From contig CP038133.1 in assembly GCA_004519485.1 (NCBI GenBank), positions 186,001 through 250,000 on the forward strand: a stretch of 64,000 bases of DNA, given 5' to 3'. The position numbers and the translations under genes are program-made. Below the pieces are notes generated by a model. That model saw nothing but the letters and a program-made list of their open reading frames with translations. It did no database searches and was not told the DNA's origin. Source of the DNA: Nannochloropsis oceanica. Taxonomy: Eukaryota > Sar > Eustigmatophyceae > Eustigmatales > Monodopsidaceae. Shown in pieces: positions 43,080 to 53,374 of the stretch (positions are counted from its first letter, which is position 1; every line of letters begins with the position of its first letter).

Positions 43080-44686
43080 CTATGCCAGCGCCCCAATCTC
43101 ATACTCGGCAATCACATCCCACACACTTACAGGGTGCTGCGGCCCGTGGAAGCCCTTACTAGAATCTTGGCCAACGAAATTCAATATCGCGTCGTCCCCC
43201 GGGTGGACATCCACGTACTCAGTCACGTCATAAACCTTCCCATCAACGACGATCCACGCATCCTCTCTCTTCTTATGCCTCGCAACCTGTTCCATCGTAA
43301 ATCTCGGGATGACCTCCCATTTCTTCACTGTTGCCCGTCGAGGCTTTGGCGCGCGTGAGTTCACAAGCTCGGGCATCATCTCCTGGAAACACAACGCCAA
43401 AGCCTCTTCTTGCGTCCAGGCCGGCTCGTACCCCAACAGACGCTTCGCCTTCTCAATGCTATAATAATGGTGTGTTGTCAGGTACTGCACCCTAGACCGT
43501 GTGAATGTCGGTTGAAACACCACGCCAATCTTCCTCAAAATCGCGGCCAAGCCGTCCATCCCCCCTCCTATCACCGCCATGGCCCCCGCTGGCAGTCGCA
43601 CACTCGGCGCTGCATACCCAAAACCCGTCAATACCTTTGCCAGAAAATCCCAAAAAGGCAAAGGCGCATCATTTGTGATGAAAAATGCCTGCCCGTCTAC
43701 GCCTTTCACCACCCCTAGCTTCTCCGCGGCCAGCAAGTGGGCATGAGCAACGTTACCCACAAACGTGAAGTCAGCTACATTCTTCCCCTCCCCCAAGGCA
43801 TACTTAGTCTTCCCTTTCCGCGCACTTTCCACAAGGACGGGAAAAAATTGCCGGTCACCAGGTCCGAAGATCCCATGGGGGCGAATGGCGGCGGTTAGCA
43901 TGCCTTCTTGTCCGTTTGCTGCTAGGACCAACGCCTCTGCTTCGGCTTTTGTTTTGGTGTAAGAGTCAAGACTAGCGGTAGGGATAGGTGTAGCTTCATC
44001 CGCGCCTGCTTGATCTCTTCCCTCGTAGACGACACTGGCAGAAGAGGTAAACACAAAACGTTTGACCCCAGCGGCGGCGGAAGCTTGAAGGAGGTTTTGG
44101 GTGCCGGTCACGTTGACCGCATATTGGACAGCAGGAGGATGGGAGGCATGGGGAGCTGCCACATGATAGACAACCTCGATGCCTACCACGGCCTTGGCGA
44201 CATCGACTGGATCGACTAGGTTGCCGACCACCATCTTGACGCGGGGTTCGTTTTGGAACCCCCCCGAGATGTCAAAGACGGTGACTTCGCAGCCTTGTTC
44301 GAGGAGCATTGAGACAATGCGCCGGCCCACAAAACCGTTCCCGCCAGTGACCATCGCTTTTTTAGGGAGCTTATACTTGAGGCGGCGGTGCAGAACCTCG
44401 TCGGGGACTTCGACAAGGATGGGGACAGGGGCCTTGGGGTCGAGCTTGATTGAGCAGGAGGAGGAGGAGGGCTGGTGTGTAGGAGGTCGGAGGGAAGAGG
44501 GGAGATGAGTATGGTAGGAGGAGCAAGCCTTTGATGTCCCAACCCTCTGATTGGCACAGCATAGACTACACATACCTTAACAACCATCAACAGGGCGAGC
44601 AGTACGACTGCCATGACGACCATCACGGCCGAAGTCGAGAAAGACTCGGCGTCAAATAAGGGAAGCATCGCGTAGCTGACGGGCAT
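43080..44686 (-). CDS. Sterol-4-alpha-carboxylate 3-dehydrogenase (3-beta-HSD) fused to cytochrome b5
   Basis: Two exons: 44686-44576 and 44444-43080, phase 0, donor AAG|GTATGT; 491 aa. Exon 1 codes a membrane anchor (AVMVVMAVVLLALLMVV). Exon 2 has the NAD-binding TGGNGFVGRRI (70-80), FTSSASVVYEG, catalytic Y199-TKTK with K203, IRPHGIFGPGD and VADFTFVGNVAHAH, the pattern of the NAD-dependent C4-decarboxylating enzyme of sterol biosynthesis (ERG26/NSDHL). After ~400 residues a cytochrome b5 domain follows: MEQVARHKKREDAWIVVDGK, VYDVTEYVDVHPGDDAIL, with haem-ligand candidates H451 and H474. In the pathway b5 feeds electrons to the C4-methyl oxidase, the preceding step, so the fusion couples consecutive steps. 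HPGD replaces the usual HPGG. Confidence 0.9.
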
Positions 44687-45019
44687 TCGGAATAGGAAGG
44701 CAGAAAGGTGGCTAATGTTGGTTCGCCCGTGTCGTCGTTTGTGTGTATCAAGGAAGGAGGGGCTGTGTGCTGGTGAAAAAAAAGAAAAAAAAGGGCAAGT
44801 GTGTGAGTGGGTTGGTGCCTGGTGGGTGTAATGCATTGCTTTCAGCCAGAAGCTCTTCGACCTATTTTTGTGAGATGGAACACCGACCCAGAGTTCGAGC
44901 CACAAAAAGCAAACGCAACGAGACCCACATCCTGGACACTACCTTCCTTTTTCTTTTAAGCTTTTGATACACGATTCTTTTGACTTTTGTCCAGTACGTA
45001 CAACATCTTTGTTCCCTGG
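44687..45019. other. Intergenic region between two minus-strand genes
   Basis: 333 bp; an A-rich tract at 44776-44792. It should hold the dehydrogenase promoter and the 3' region that follows the next gene's stop codon at 45020. No gene seen. Confidence 0.45.
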
Positions 45020-46384
45020 TCACAGTGCCCACAACCGATCCCGCCAAGACAAACCTCCCCCCATCTCCACCCTTTTACCCCTCCTCCTCCCCGCCTCCGC
45101 CAAATCATAAACGGATATCTCTGGGTACGGTCTCTGCCCACCAAACGCCTTACTAAACATCCATTGGAATGCCGGGCGCATCAACTCGTCCAGAGCCACA
45201 GTGACCAGGGCACAAGCCGCAAGCATGTAAATGGCGCGAAAGGCAAACAACATCACATACGGGGCGGATGGAAAAATAAAGTGTGAGAAAGACCTCCACA
45301 GGACCATAGTTCGCAAACCCATCCATTTCAAGCAAAAAAGAGGTGCGTACAATGGCCTTCCAAGCTTGAGGAGCACGCGAAGGAAGAACGGGATCGACCA
45401 GCGGTAGAGGTCGTTGCTTTCCAGCCAGGGGGTCTCGGCGAGGGTCACATGGCCCGTGGCTAGGTGATAGGCGAGGCGAGTAGTCAATGCATGGAAGGGG
45501 AAAGGGTGGCGCAGTCGAAAGAATCGAGTAAGAACGACAATATCGGGATTGGTCGCTGGATTTTCGATGACTTTCTGCATGTGAGTAAGTGGGGCAGTTG
45601 TGGAGGAGAAGGGGGAGGTAGAGGAAGAGGAAGGAGAGGAGGGAGGTGTCCCTTTCACGGTTTGTGTTTCGATGAACTCCCTTTGTTCTGCTGACGTCCA
45701 GCGCCACCAGCGTCCTGACTCTATTTCAATGAGGCCATCGGGTGTTGGGGTTTTATGGCCCATTTTGAGGAAGCGCTGCAGAGTCGTGATGGAGGAGGAG
45801 GAGGAGGGGGGGGGGGTCCGCTTGAATGCTTCGAGAAAGACGGTACCGTGCTCGTTATGCAAAATATCGCTTTTGTTCAAGATTGCGGAAAGATTGATGG
45901 AGATGCCTCCTTCCTGTTAAGTATTTGGCTTTAAGTGATCGAATCGTGGAAAGCTGACCTCTTAACATTGCTACCTACCATCAAACGCTTCCAATCGTCC
46001 TGGAATTCAATGGGTGCTTGAGAGACACCGCCCGTACCAGTATCTTTCCTGGTGCTGCTTATAGAGCTTCTATAGCAGATGATTTGTGGATGCTTTATGA
46101 CGGTATAGGAAAGGTGAGCGGGGAGGAGGAGGACGCACTACTCCCTCTAACTTACGTACCGCTCCATAATGCCGTCGCCACCAGGTTTCCAATCGTCCGG
46201 GTTGGAATCCCGCTCTCCTGCTCGACACGGTGGGAGTGATGGCAATGAAGACGCGCTTGGTGGTGTGGGGGTGGAAGGCAAATACAGTAATCGTAGAGAA
46301 GAGGAGGAGCAGGAAGACAGACCTTGACGTGGGTAGCCCCCTGGGGATTGAAGTGCTGCAAGCACGAGACATTTTTGTGCGCAT
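45020..46384 (-). CDS. Plastid-targeted membrane protein, unknown function (four-part leader/anchor architecture, three exons)
   Basis: Three exons: 46384-46156, 46016-45979 (38 nt) and 45913-45020; donors GTAAGT and GTAGGT, phases 1 and 0 agree; 386 aa. Residues ~17-38 form a signal peptide (SVFLLLLFSTITVFA) followed by FHPHTTKR, a bipartite plastid leader. The tiny second exon codes PIEFQDDWKRLM. The middle is polar with a variable Ser/Pro/Thr linker. The C-terminal ~160 residues contain LTRFFRLRHPFPFHALTTRL, LESNDLYRWSIPFFLRVLLK and two hydrophobic spans (HFIFPSAPYVMLFAFRAIYM, LAACALVTVALDELM), ending in YPEISVYDLAEAGRRRGKR. I do not recognise the family. An alternative in-frame ATG is at 46372. 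Confidence 0.72.
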
Positions 46385-46461
46385 TTAATAGGTACCCGGG
46401 GACAACTGGCCCACACTAATATGAATGAAAATCAGGTTGCCAATGAGCATTATAAGTGTAC

Positions 46462-46463
<2 letters not shown>

Positions 46464-46498
<35 letters not shown>
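46464..46498. repeat. (ATTG)n microsatellite
   Basis: About eight and a half uninterrupted TTGA units in the 212-bp gap between the divergent starts at 46384 (-) and 46597 (+). Confidence 0.95.
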
Positions 46499-46499
<1 letters not shown>

Positions 46500-46596
46500 A
46501 AGTGTGTGACAAGCCTTTGTCAACCTCCCCGCCCATACCATATCCACAGCCGACCACACAAAACCACTCGGCAAGATCAAGCTTCCCCTTTCCCAC

Positions 46597-47687
46597 ATGG
46601 TGCTCTACGTGGTGGGTCTAGGCCTGGGGGACGAGGATGACATCACGGTGCGTGGGCTCAAGGCTGTCCAACGGAGCGAGGTAGTCTTTCTGGAGGCCTA
46701 CACTTCCGTACTTGGCGCTCCCAAGGAGCGCTTGGAAACTGCCTTCGGAAAGAGCATCGTTGTGGCGGACCGTGCCATGGTAGAGAGCGAAGCAGAGCGC
46801 ATTTATCTGCCGGCCAAGGACACGGATGTGTGCTTCTTGGTCGTAGGCGACCCGCTCTGCGCCACCACTCACACGGACATAATCCTACGTGCAAAAGAGG
46901 CCGGCATTCCCGTAGAAGTCGTACACAACGCCTCGGTCATGGGAGCTGTCGCCTCATGCGGTTTGCAACTCTACAGTTTTGGATGCACGGTCTCGATCCC
47001 CTTGTTTGAGGGGGAATGGCGGCCCGACTCGTTTTATTCGAAAATTGCCTACAACCGAGCTGGAGGCATGCACACCTTGTGCCTCCTCGACATCAAAATG
47101 AAGGAGCCCGACTACGAACAAATGATGCGTGGGCGTGTCCAATATCTCCCACCACGGTTCATGACGGTTAACGTAGCGATTGAGCAGCTGCTGGCAGTGG
47201 AGGTCACGAAGGACGAAGGGGTGCTGTTACTGGAGACGCCTGCAGTTGGATTAGCGCGATTGGGGCAGCCGACGCAGCAGATCGTGGCAGGAACATTGGG
47301 CGAACTGTTGGAGGTGGATTTTGGGAGGCCATTACATTCGTTGGTGATCTGTGGCGAGCAGCATCCCTGTGAAGTTGAGCTGTTGCAATTTTTCCATGTC
47401 ACCAGAGGTGAGTGAGAGGGCATGGTGAAAGCTTTACTTCTGTCGTCCTGGGTCATTCTTCTGAATCTTCGAGTCAAACATAATTAATGCTTTTGGCCTC
47501 TTTGCATCGATGTAACTTCCTGATGTCACATGTATTGATCATGCTCTCTTACCTTCTTCTCCTCCCCTTTTTCCCTCCTACCTACCCTCCCTCCCTAGGC
47601 GGGTGGAACAAGTACGTCAAACCAGTTGAGGACGCCAGCAGCAGCAGTGATGAAGAAGACGAGACACAGCAGCAAGATGATGAGTAG
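46597..47687 (+). CDS. DPH5: Diphthine methyl ester synthase (DPH5)
   Basis: Two exons: 46597-47407 and 47599-47687, donor AGAG|GTGAGT, acceptor CCCTAG, matching phase; 299 aa, the family length. Landmarks of the SAM-dependent tetrapyrrole-methylase fold: LYVVGLGLGDEDDITVRGL, VFLEAYTS, CFLVVGDPLCATTHTDI, VEVVHNASVMGAVASCGL, QLYSFGCTVSIPLFEG, SFYSKIAYNR, HTLCLLDIKMKEP. DPH5 transfers methyl groups to the modified histidine of elongation factor 2 in diphthamide synthesis, in the cytosol; no leader is present, as expected. The short last exon codes GGWNKYVKPVED plus an acidic Ser/Asp/Glu/Gln tail. Confidence 0.95.
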
Positions 47688-48577
47688 CGAAATGGGGCAG
47701 TAGAGCGGCTCGGTCAGTAGTAATTTTAAATCAGAATATAAATAGAGTTGGAAAGAGTGAGATGACAAGAAGTAAACAAAAGCATCCCCGCAGCTGAAGC
47801 AGTAGAGGTAGTACCAGTGGCAGCAGCCCCAAATGGCAGTGTCTTCGTTCGAAGTGGAGGGGAAGAGTTTATTTTTCTTTGTCTCGACCCGCCTCGCTTT
47901 CTCTAATCGTTGTTCTGTTGGTTTCCCTCTCGTGAGCTTCGTATGAGCTTCGTATTGATGCTTTATCTTTCTCGCTTGCCCACGTCCCGCGCGCAGAGGG
48001 ATCTTAACCCAATTTTATTTCCGGGTATTGGCCCTGACTTTTTCTCCCACACTCAATCCTAATTCTCCATACATACCCACAACAACACACACGCAGACGC
48101 CCTAAAAAACAATTCAACTTTTGTCTTTTTCTATTCTCATATTTCGACAGTCAACTCTCCTCTTCCTCCTCCCTCCCTCCATCGCTCCCTCCCTCGCCTC
48201 ATCCTTGCTAATCCTAACACGACAAATGCGACTCACCCCCCCCTGTTTCCTCCTTATGAGGGGGGAGATATCTCCCTTCTTCTGCACTCTGCTCGCGCGA
48301 CCCCATTCGGGTGCTTGGTCTCAGACACAATGTCTCGGTCTCGAGTGCGAAGTCTGCAGTATCACACCACAAGAGTGCCATGCAAACCCGGGGTTTAAAA
48401 TAGTAGAATAATACACATGCCGCCTGCGCCAGTGGCTTTTCTTCCTCCTCCTCCACCTCCTCCTCCTCCTGCAGCAGTAGCAGCAGCAGCATATATTACA
48501 CAGGTAGAAAGGAGGAGAAGCCCGGGAAGGAACATTCTTCCTTCTCTTCTCCCCTACATTTATCCCCCTTTCCAAAT
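47688..48577. other. Convergent intergenic region
   Basis: 890 bp between the DPH5 stop (+) and the next gene's stop (-). Contains AG-rich and C/T-rich stretches and a short CTCC repeat near 48445-48470. No gene recognised. Confidence 0.45.
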
Positions 48578-50380
48578 TTAGTTCTCGATTTTCCTCAGCA
48601 CATCGTCTTCAGGCCTTCCTTTGTAGTACGTCACCTGCGGGTAAAATCTGCCCATCCGATGCTGAACAAATCCAGGCATGAAGCATTCCATCGCCGCCTC
48701 CTTGCTACAGCAATACCTCTCCATCTTTGTATAGTCTGCTCCCCGCATCGCCTCCTCCTCCTTCTCCCTCCCCTCTTCCCCCTCCCTCCGGGGGCCCACC
48801 TGGCCCGGCCCACAAATTTCCGGCACGATATCCACCACCCCCGCCGACGGCCTCAACACATGCCCTTCCTCCCTCTCGTCCTCCCGTGTCCCAACCCCCT
48901 CCAGGCCCAAAACCTGACTCTGTGCCATCACTTGCCTATACAACAACCCTGGGTATTCCACTGTTCGTCCTCCAAACAAACTCGCCCCCCACTTCATAAT
49001 CACCCCACCCTCCTCTCGGACCTGCTTGGGGTAGGGTGTTCCAACACCAATCTCAGTCTCGGGAGGAACAACCCAAATGATGTATTTCCCATCCCATTCT
49101 TCGTTGTCTTTCAGTGCAAGCCGCCGACGGTAATGGTTGATGATTTCAGTATCTGCCACCGTGGCATGGTTGCGGAAGGGGATCGTCCGGTGCACGGCAG
49201 ACAAAGACACGTAGCGCACGTCGTAGTCGCTCGCGTTTGCGACATAGGGAGGGGAGTACAAGGAACCAGGGACTCGGGGTAGCCTCCCTTCGATTCTGGC
49301 CCACAAGAAGGGAGGGGAGGAGGAGGATTCGTTGTGACCAACAACGACAGAATGCCGAGGCTCAGCGACCGACCCAACGTAATTAGCATCTTTACTGGCG
49401 AATTTACCCTCCCGATCCGCGTACTTGGGCAGGAAGAAGTTGTTCGCCCGGTTGGGGGCCACAGAGGGATGACCCGCGAAGGGTGGGGGAGGGGCGGGCC
49501 AAACCTCGGAAAGGTAGGCCAGGAGCTTAAAGCCTTTTCGCCGACGGTACTGACAGAAGGGGAGCTCTTCCCACGTGTTCCCGTCGTGCAGGTGGGCACG
49601 TTTGATGTATAACCGTGGAGGTGGGGCCCATCCCCATTCGAATGCCAGCTCTTTCCCGTAAGGGGGCAGATGACCCCAAGGGGATTGGAGGGGGCCCTGG
49701 AGGGCTTCCTCCACGTAGATCCGGAAAAACACGTCAAACTGCCCCGAGCGCACGCCATTGGGGAGGGCACGGAGTTCATTGGTGTAATTTTGGTCGCCGT
49801 GTCCGGTGATGTAGATGGTGTACCCGCCTTGCTTTTCCCCGAGCTGGGCCGCGGTTAGGTTCGCGTAGCAGTTGGGGCCGTTGTCGTCGGGGATGATATC
49901 AACATCACGCAAGCTCTGATGTGACATGAGTGTGTTCAAATCATAGGTCTGATAGGACGCATATCGGGCATAAGGGAACGAGTCGGCAACAAGTTTAAAT
50001 TCGTCGCCTTCATTCATTTGCATCTGCATCACATGGTATAGCGAGCGCATGTCAGGAAAAGCCACGTTCCATGCGTCATGATTCCCAACGAAACGCCAAG
50101 CACAGTAGGGGGGATTGAATAGAGCGGGGCCCGTCTTTCGCTGTAAGCGTTTGATGAGCCAGGCGACCCCAGCTAGGGTCACCATCCAGAGTAGCTGGGA
50201 GCGGCGTACTAATGACCGGGGGCTGTGGGGGCTGCTGACCGTGCTGCTGCCGTAGCTGCTCCGTTTGTTGCTACTCCTGCTGCTGCTACTGCGCCCGCTG
50301 CTGCTACTACTGCTGCCGCCGTTGCTGCTCCTTGAACCAACATTGACTTCATCGTTGACGATCAAGGGCCGCGCCACCAT
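48578..50380 (-). CDS. Membrane-anchored protein of an uncharacterised, bacteria-like family
   Basis: Single exon, 600 aa. A Ser/Arg-rich cytosolic N-terminus (1-60) precedes one membrane segment (LLWMVTLAGVAWLI, ~64-77), so the bulk probably faces the lumen or outside. The next part has FKLVADSFPYARYASYQTYD, SLRDVDIIPDDNGPNCYANL, YTIYITG and FDVFFRIYVEEA ... WGHLPP. This ARY-S-YD / D-x-I-PD-x-G-x-N / FRIY / LP order resembles hypothetical proteins I know from bacteria, with no assigned function; the match is from memory and needs a search. The remaining ~350 residues include SLYSPPYVANASDYDVRYVS, WDGKYIIWVVPPE and an acidic loop. Potential N-glycosylation sites (NYT, NES, NAS) fit a luminal location. 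Confidence 0.75.
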   Translation of the reverse strand: MVARPLIVNDEVNVGSRSSNGGSSSSSSGRSSSSRSSNKRSSYGSSTVSSPHSPRSLVRRSQLLWMVTLAGVAWLIKRLQRKTGPALFNPPYCAWRFVGNHDAWNVAFPDMRSLYHVMQMQMNEGDEFKLVADSFPYARYASYQTYDLNTLMSHQSLRDVDIIPDDNGPNCYANLTAAQLGEKQGGYTIYITGHGDQNYTNELRALPNGVRSGQFDVFFRIYVEEALQGPLQSPWGHLPPYGKELAFEWGWAPPPRLYIKRAHLHDGNTWEELPFCQYRRRKGFKLLAYLSEVWPAPPPPFAGHPSVAPNRANNFFLPKYADREGKFASKDANYVGSVAEPRHSVVVGHNESSSSPPFLWARIEGRLPRVPGSLYSPPYVANASDYDVRYVSLSAVHRTIPFRNHATVADTEIINHYRRRLALKDNEEWDGKYIIWVVPPETEIGVGTPYPKQVREEGGVIMKWGASLFGGRTVEYPGLLYRQVMAQSQVLGLEGVGTREDEREEGHVLRPSAGVVDIVPEICGPGQVGPRREGEEGREKEEEAMRGADYTKMERYCCSKEAAMECFMPGFVQHRMGRFYPQVTYYKGRPEDDVLRKIEN

Positions 50381-51488
50381 TGTTGTGAAGGATCAAAGGG
50401 GAGATGGGCAGGGCCCGTACACGTTTCAAGAGCCGCTCTGTTTTGTTCCGCCGCTAAAATGCGCCTGCCTCGTCGTCGCACCGCCACCGTCGTCGTCACC
50501 CGTGATCCAAACAGTCTAGCTGTGTGTATTGAGGAGGGAAGTCGTCAAGGGTACAAAGCCATATATAGAAAGCATTCGCGTTTCTTCTGCGGCATCGCGT
50601 CGCTCTGATCGAATCGCTGATGAATTCTAGGGATCAAATGAACCAATCGAAGCCCCCAAGGCCTGTGTCATAGATTTCACGCATGTCTCGGAAGCAAGCT
50701 TGACATGCTGGACAATTCATAGGCGAGGCCGGTGGATGAATAAGTGAGCAAGAGTTTGAACGGAGATGACCTCCGAGGAGTTCGTCATCACGTTGATTCC
50801 GAGTCCCCAGCCTTCTGGGCAGAAGCTGGGCGATTACTAAGAGGCGCCGAGAAATGGCGAGTGCCGTTTCTTTACAGCTGATCGGCGTCCCTGTGCTCGA
50901 GAGCTGTATGCATTGCTCTCTGGAAGGACATTAATAGTGAGAGCTTTGAGAGCGTCATGACGTGAACGCGTTCATGCCTTCTGCAAAAGTAAACGTATTT
51001 TATTTTTGCGAAAATTTACGAGATCACGAAAGGATTGTTTCTAGTGCAACGGCGTCTCCATCCCATACTTTTATGTGGCTGCATAAATGAGATGGACCTG
51101 CTACGTCTAATCGGCAGCACTTATGAGAGAGGAAGAAGAACGAGATGGGGGGGGAGGTCGAGCGCCCTTTGTCGGGCACAAAAAAGGAAACACAAACACG
51201 AGACGCTTCCTGTGTATGTTCCTTTCCACTCCATATGAATAAAGACGGTGTGTTTTGATTTCGCCCCCGCTTTTATTTGACGCGGTCTCCACGTCGACAA
51301 TCCCTCTCTCTCTCCCCTCCCATACCTTCCCTACATTCCCACACCAAAAAAACTTGATCTCAAATAACACATCCTATGGATAGACACGTAACTTTCTCCC
51401 CTTCTGTGACGTCAATCATCTCTGTTTCCCTCTGTTCTTTTCCTCCACTCTACAAGCCTGCCGCCTTAGACCTGCACTGCTGCTGCGC
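50381..51488. other. Intergenic region between two minus-strand genes
   Basis: 1.1 kb. The right part has C/T-rich and A-rich patches that follow the LEA-like gene's stop codon. A TATATA word at 50563-50568 lies ~180 bp upstream of the 50380 start on the minus strand and could be its TATA box (inference). No gene seen. Confidence 0.45.
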
Positions 51489-52959
51489 TTAGACCGTCGT
51501 GGGCGGATCGCCACGACCACCGCCCTCGCTCTTGCCGCCCATGTTGTGATTGATGAATGTTCCCACCTGTACATGTATAAAGGGAGGTGTATAGTTAGCC
51601 ACGACCCAGATAGCCCGGCCTTGTCCTCCCTCCCTCGCTCTCTCTAGACTCACCTTCTTCACAATCGGCTTGCCCTCATCCACCACATGCTTCGTCGTTG
51701 TCTTGATCGCATCTCCAGCCTTCTCCAATGCCGGCTTAGTCTTCTCGGCTAAACTCTCCACCGCGCCCGATACGCGCCTGGAAGGGATGGAGGCAGGAAG
51801 GGAGGGATAGCGGGCGAAAAGGAAGGAAGACAGAGTGAGATTCGAATCTATCTTGAGTGTTCGACAAGACACAACGATAGACAAAAAATGTACGTACCTC
51901 CCAACTGCTTCCAGTCCAGGTTTGGCCGCTTCTGCCGACTGGTGCAGCTTCTCCCCGACCACCTTTCCACCCTCCACGACTGCACCCACCAGCGGCTTGG
52001 AGGCCTCACGGACTTTCGCCATCGTCTCCGATTCCTGCATCTGCGTCAGGCCTTTTTTCGCTTGCGACCACCCGGAGGTAAACAGCCCCTTGGCGACGCT
52101 TAGCCCGTTGGCCAGACTGTCGGTGGGAATGACGTTTTGGCTGCTGTTGTGCTGCTGGAGGGATGCAAAGAAAGGGGGAGAGGTGGGTTAGGACGGAAGG
52201 TTGTCGGAGAGACCGTGGCCTTTCTCGCGGGGTATTACCACGGGGGAGAAAGGAGGGTAATGTAAAAGGGGGGGAGGGGACCGAAAAATCGGCTACAGCT
52301 CCGTCCTTCGAAGCTTGCAGTTCTGTCTTCCAAAGCACTTTCGTGTCGCTAAAAAGAGGCGTGTGCTTTCCCCTTCTTAAGCTGCCACTGGTGCTTATTC
52401 GGCACTGCCATTCCATGCTTTCCTCATTCTCGTTGTTTCCAATCGAGGTCATCGGACAGCCTTCTCGACTCTAACTGAATCTGTCTGACACAAATGATCA
52501 CTGAGTGGCCTTTCGCACATCTTACAACAATTAGCATGGTACGATGCGTCCTCCATGCTGTGAATTCGGCGCCGTGGATGCAGCATGTAGCATGATATCA
52601 TACTACATCACCAAATGCCTATGTCTGTCAAACATCTTTGCACCAGCATGAACACATGCGAGGCATTTGCACTACCAGTCACCCTCGACATTTCCGCCCT
52701 TGACTCACTGTGCCCTCCTCCTCCTCGGCAGCCGCCGCTGCCATGGCCGCGTTTGCATTAGAGGCTGTATGTCATTTGAAAGAACGAGGGTTATGGTGCG
52801 TGAGAGGTTGAGTGCTTGCTGTTTAAGGGCACAGACAGGGGCAACTAAACGGAACATGGCCAAGCGGGTTGTCGTCAACTTACTATCGTTGTCCGTAACA
52901 TCGTGCAAGCTGCCGGTGCTGTTGCCAGAATCCGACAGAGTGTGCTCTTCCATGGACAT
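51489..52959 (-). CDS. LEA-like amphipathic helical protein (unknown role)
   Basis: Five exons: 52959-52884, 52764-52709, 52154-51898, 51777-51654 and 51566-51489; donors GTAAGT, GTGAGT, GTACGT and GTGAGT, all phases consistent; 196 aa. N-terminal 45 residues are acidic/polar (MSMEEHTLSDSG ... AAAAAEEEEGT). The centre repeats a KP-x-L/V-x-G theme in amphipathic helices: EASKPLVGAVVEGGKVVGEK, AAKPGLEAVGR, EKTKPALEKAGDAIKTTTK, EGKPIVKKVGTF. There is no membrane segment or clear leader. Such Lys/Ala/Gly helices are typical of LEA/group-3-like or lipid-surface-binding proteins, suggesting stress protection or membrane/lipid-droplet association; this is inference. The high exon count contrasts with the intron-poor neighbours. 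Confidence 0.7.
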
Positions 52960-53374
52960 GCTGCTTGTGTGGGTGGCTGCGGTGGTGCGAGAAAGTGGGT
53001 GTGGGTGTGTCGAAGTGCATGAATGATAAAGAAATGAAAATCACTTCGAGCGAGCGCTTCTTCAAGAAGTTCCTTCTGAATCCTGGATAATTAAGTTGAC
53101 ACTAAATTTCTCCACCACAGACGCAGCCAATCCACACCAAGAAGCTTTACCGCACAAGGTCCTGCAAGGATCAGTGGAAGTTTGGTGCGGTTGATCGTGT
53201 GCTTGACTGCGCCGGAAATAAGCCTCGTGGGGAGGTGTAGACTTCTGGCAACGCAAAACAACAACTCCCTTACCGAGCAATAACAACCTTCCACCTATCT
53301 CCTCCTTTCTCACACACGCGCACACACCAAATAGACAATCTGTTCAACACGAAGACAAAGCAACTGGATTAACT
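52960..53374. other. Divergent intergenic region
   Basis: 415 bp between the LEA-like gene start (-) and the FET-like gene start (+). Both promoters are expected here; no motif stands out. Confidence 0.45.
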
